Part shown: in pieces, positions 62,599-64,000 of the stretch
Numbering within the stretch: the stretch's first letter is position 1
Layout: each line of letters starts with the position of its first letter
Source: Nostoc sp. UCD121
GTDB taxonomy: Bacteria > Cyanobacteriota > Cyanobacteriia > Cyanobacteriales > Nostocaceae
DNA: 64,000 nucleotides
NCBI RefSeq assembly: GCF_014222285.1
Contig: NZ_JACKZS010000004.1
Span: forward strand, 1-64,000
Direction: 5' to 3'
Position numbers and translations under genes: made by a program
Notes under the pieces: model-generated
Databases searched by the model: none
Seen by the model: the letters and a program-made list of their open reading frames with translations, nothing else
What the model was told of the DNA's origin: nothing

Positions 62599-64000
62599 CT
62601 ACTTTGTATTAATTACCATCTGTAAATTTCTTAACAAGTCGCTTGAGGTGTAGGGCTTGGACAAAAGGGTTTTGACACTATTACCAAGGATTTTAATCAT
62701 TTCATGATTGGAAGCTAATCCACTAACACCAATAATTTTGATCTCTGGATTAATTTTTTTCAACACACTGATGGTTGTTGGCCCATCCATGTTTGGCATC
62801 ATCATATCAACCAAGACGACACTAATTTCTTGTTGATATTCTGTGTAGAGTGCGATCGCATCAATCCCATCACTAGCTACTATAACTTTATAGGCATTTT
62901 TTTCTAACCAGGTTTGAGTAACCTCTCGAATTGAATCTTCATCATCAACAACGAGAATCAATTCTCCATGCCCCGGCGGTAATTCATCTCTAGCTAATTT
63001 ACTATCTGTCTCTATTGTTTGCGTGACAGGTAAGCAAACTTGAAGCTCTGTGCCTTTGCCCACGTCAGTCACCACATTCACAAAACCGTAGTGGCTTTTG
63101 ATAATCCCAAGCACTGTTGAAAGACCAAGCCCTGCGCCTTTTCCGACTTCTTTTGTTGTGAAAAATGGCTCAAAAATTCTATCTACTATTTCTCTCTTAA
63201 TTCCTATCCCTGTATCACAGACGCTAATCATTACATAAGAACCTACTTTAGCATCAATATTCATTTTGGCGTAGTGAGTATCAACCCAGAAATTCTTCGC
63301 AGAAATCTTTAGGATACCGCCATTAGGCATGGCATCACAAGCATTGATACATAGGTTCGTTAGCACTTGGTGTAACTGAGTAGCATCGCCAAAGATATTC
63401 CATAAGTTTTTCTCAGAAACATCAATACGGATTTCAATAGCTCTGGAAAATGTTTGCTTAATAATATTTTCAATTTCTGAAATCAAATACCGCACCTGTA
63501 AAGTTTTAAAGTTACCTACAGAGCCGCGTGAAAACCATAACACTTGTTTAACTAAATCTGCGGCGCGTTTAACATTTGTTTCCATAATTGTTAGCCAGTA
63601 CTGACTTTTTTCATCTGGAAGCTGTGCCTCTAAAAGTTGCACTGTCATCAACATAGGTGTTAGTGCATTGTTAAGATCGTGGGCGATACCACTTGCTAGA
63701 GTGCCAAGGCTCTCCATTCGCTGGGCGCGGAGAAACTGCGCTTCCAGTTGTTTTTTCTCGGTAATATCGGAGTTGACAATTAGGACGGATTTAGCTTGTC
63801 CCTCATTATCATTTACCAGTGTCCATCGGCTAGCAACGATAATCTCTTGGCCTTGTTTGGTAACTTGATATAACTCACCTTGCCACGAACCATGTTCAAC
63901 TAAAGTTTTCTGGATGTTTTTTAGTTGGCCAAAACTTTGCTTCCAATACAAAAACTGATTGGCATTCTTGCTCAATGCTTCTTCTGCCATCCAACCGTAC
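62599..64000 (-). CDS. Hybrid sensor histidine kinase with receiver domain (5' end outside the window)
   Basis: At least 466 residues are visible; the frame stays open to the window edge (YGW precedes the first visible ATG), so the start lies beyond it. Order: a partial PAS domain (GSWQGELYQVTKQGQEIIVA), HisKA with the phosphoacceptor His in TLASGIAHDLNNAL, HATPase with NLCINACDAMPNGG, DTGIGIKREIVDRIFEPFFT and GAGLGLSTVLGII, then a C-terminal receiver (LVVDDEDSIREV, LVDMMMPNMDG with the Asp acceptor, LSKPYTSSDLL). This is a typical PAS-kinase-receiver protein; its signal and partner are unknown. Confidence 0.93.
   Translation of the reverse strand, partial: YGWMAEEALSKNANQFLYWKQSFGQLKNIQKTLVEHGSWQGELYQVTKQGQEIIVASRWTLVNDNEGQAKSVLIVNSDITEKKQLEAQFLRAQRMESLGTLASGIAHDLNNALTPMLMTVQLLEAQLPDEKSQYWLTIMETNVKRAADLVKQVLWFSRGSVGNFKTLQVRYLISEIENIIKQTFSRAIEIRIDVSEKNLWNIFGDATQLHQVLTNLCINACDAMPNGGILKISAKNFWVDTHYAKMNIDAKVGSYVMISVCDTGIGIKREIVDRIFEPFFTTKEVGKGAGLGLSTVLGIIKSHYGFVNVVTDVGKGTELQVCLPVTQTIETDSKLARDELPPGHGELILVVDDEDSIREVTQTWLEKNAYKVIVASDGIDAIALYTEYQQEISVVLVDMMMPNMDGPTTISVLKKINPEIKIIGVSGLASNHEMIKILGNSVKTLLSKPYTSSDLLRNLQMVINTK

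Overview
This window reads as chromosome from a heterocyst-forming filamentous cyanobacterium of the Nostoc/Anabaena group. The evidence is phycobilin synthesis (pcyA), a DevBCA-type glycolipid exporter, a probable PatD heterocyst-frequency protein, the cyanobacterial division protein Ftn2/ZipN, the cyanobacterial sRNA Yfr1 lying between guaB3 and trxA, the HIP1 octamer GCGATCGC recurring throughout, and heptanucleotide tandem repeats (STRRs) between genes. No rRNA, CRISPR array, phage or intact transposon is visible. One tRNA (Lys, TTT) is present.

Layout. 0.1-9.9 kb: a large repeat-containing protein of unknown function, a small four-Cys protein, a Tic20-like membrane protein, an FAH-family hydrolase, rpsF, a coiled-coil protein, a STAS protein, a DedA protein and argG. 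10-14 kb: a PEP-CTERM exported protein, a scar of an IS605-type tnpB, and a Tat-exported PhoX-like phosphatase with a possible Pho box. 14.4-21.5 kb: a GT2 glycosyltransferase, recG, a conserved unknown, tsf-rpsB and an unlisted 54-codon ORF. 22-24.6 kb: two neighbouring genes that each carry one inactivating lesion (a Uma2 gene with a nonsense codon and a HAD phosphatase with a frameshift), then a membrane protein. 24.6-30 kb: devB-devC-devA and pcyA. 30.4-30.8 kb: a 406-bp IS630 deletion derivative with terminal repeats and a TA duplication. 31-42.5 kb: mostly housekeeping genes (ftn2, pdhA, an aldose epimerase, tRNA-Lys, class II aldolase, a nitrilase, marC, trxA, yfr1, guaB3). 42.8-46.4 kb: a YdcF protein, hicBA toxin-antitoxin, an SbcD-like nuclease and cysH. 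46.6-52.5 kb: a 34-aa membrane peptide with its own terminator, a DHA2 drug exporter divergent from a TetR regulator around a perfect palindrome, patD and relA/spoT.

52.6-62.5 kb is the most accessory-looking part. It holds a NodZ/FUT8-like (GT23) glycosyltransferase, a methyltransferase, a MITE-like element, and a cytoplasmic M4 protease of protealysin type beside its emfourin-type inhibitor. After these comes a group of small-molecule enzymes: a hydantoinase/dihydroorotase-type amidohydrolase, an Asp/Asn beta-hydroxylase-like oxygenase, an Asp/Glu-racemase-superfamily protein that seems to lack both catalytic cysteines, a double-cupin protein and a SnoaL-like protein, with a truncated alcohol-dehydrogenase tail among them. 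The window ends inside a hybrid sensor kinase gene.

The best candidates for undescribed biology are that metabolic group, the protease/inhibitor pair in a cyanobacterium, and the 34-aa peptide gene. Two new regulatory sites are also proposed: the TetR palindrome, and a 13-bp-stem palindrome between patD and relA. All calls were made by reading the sequence, without database searches.
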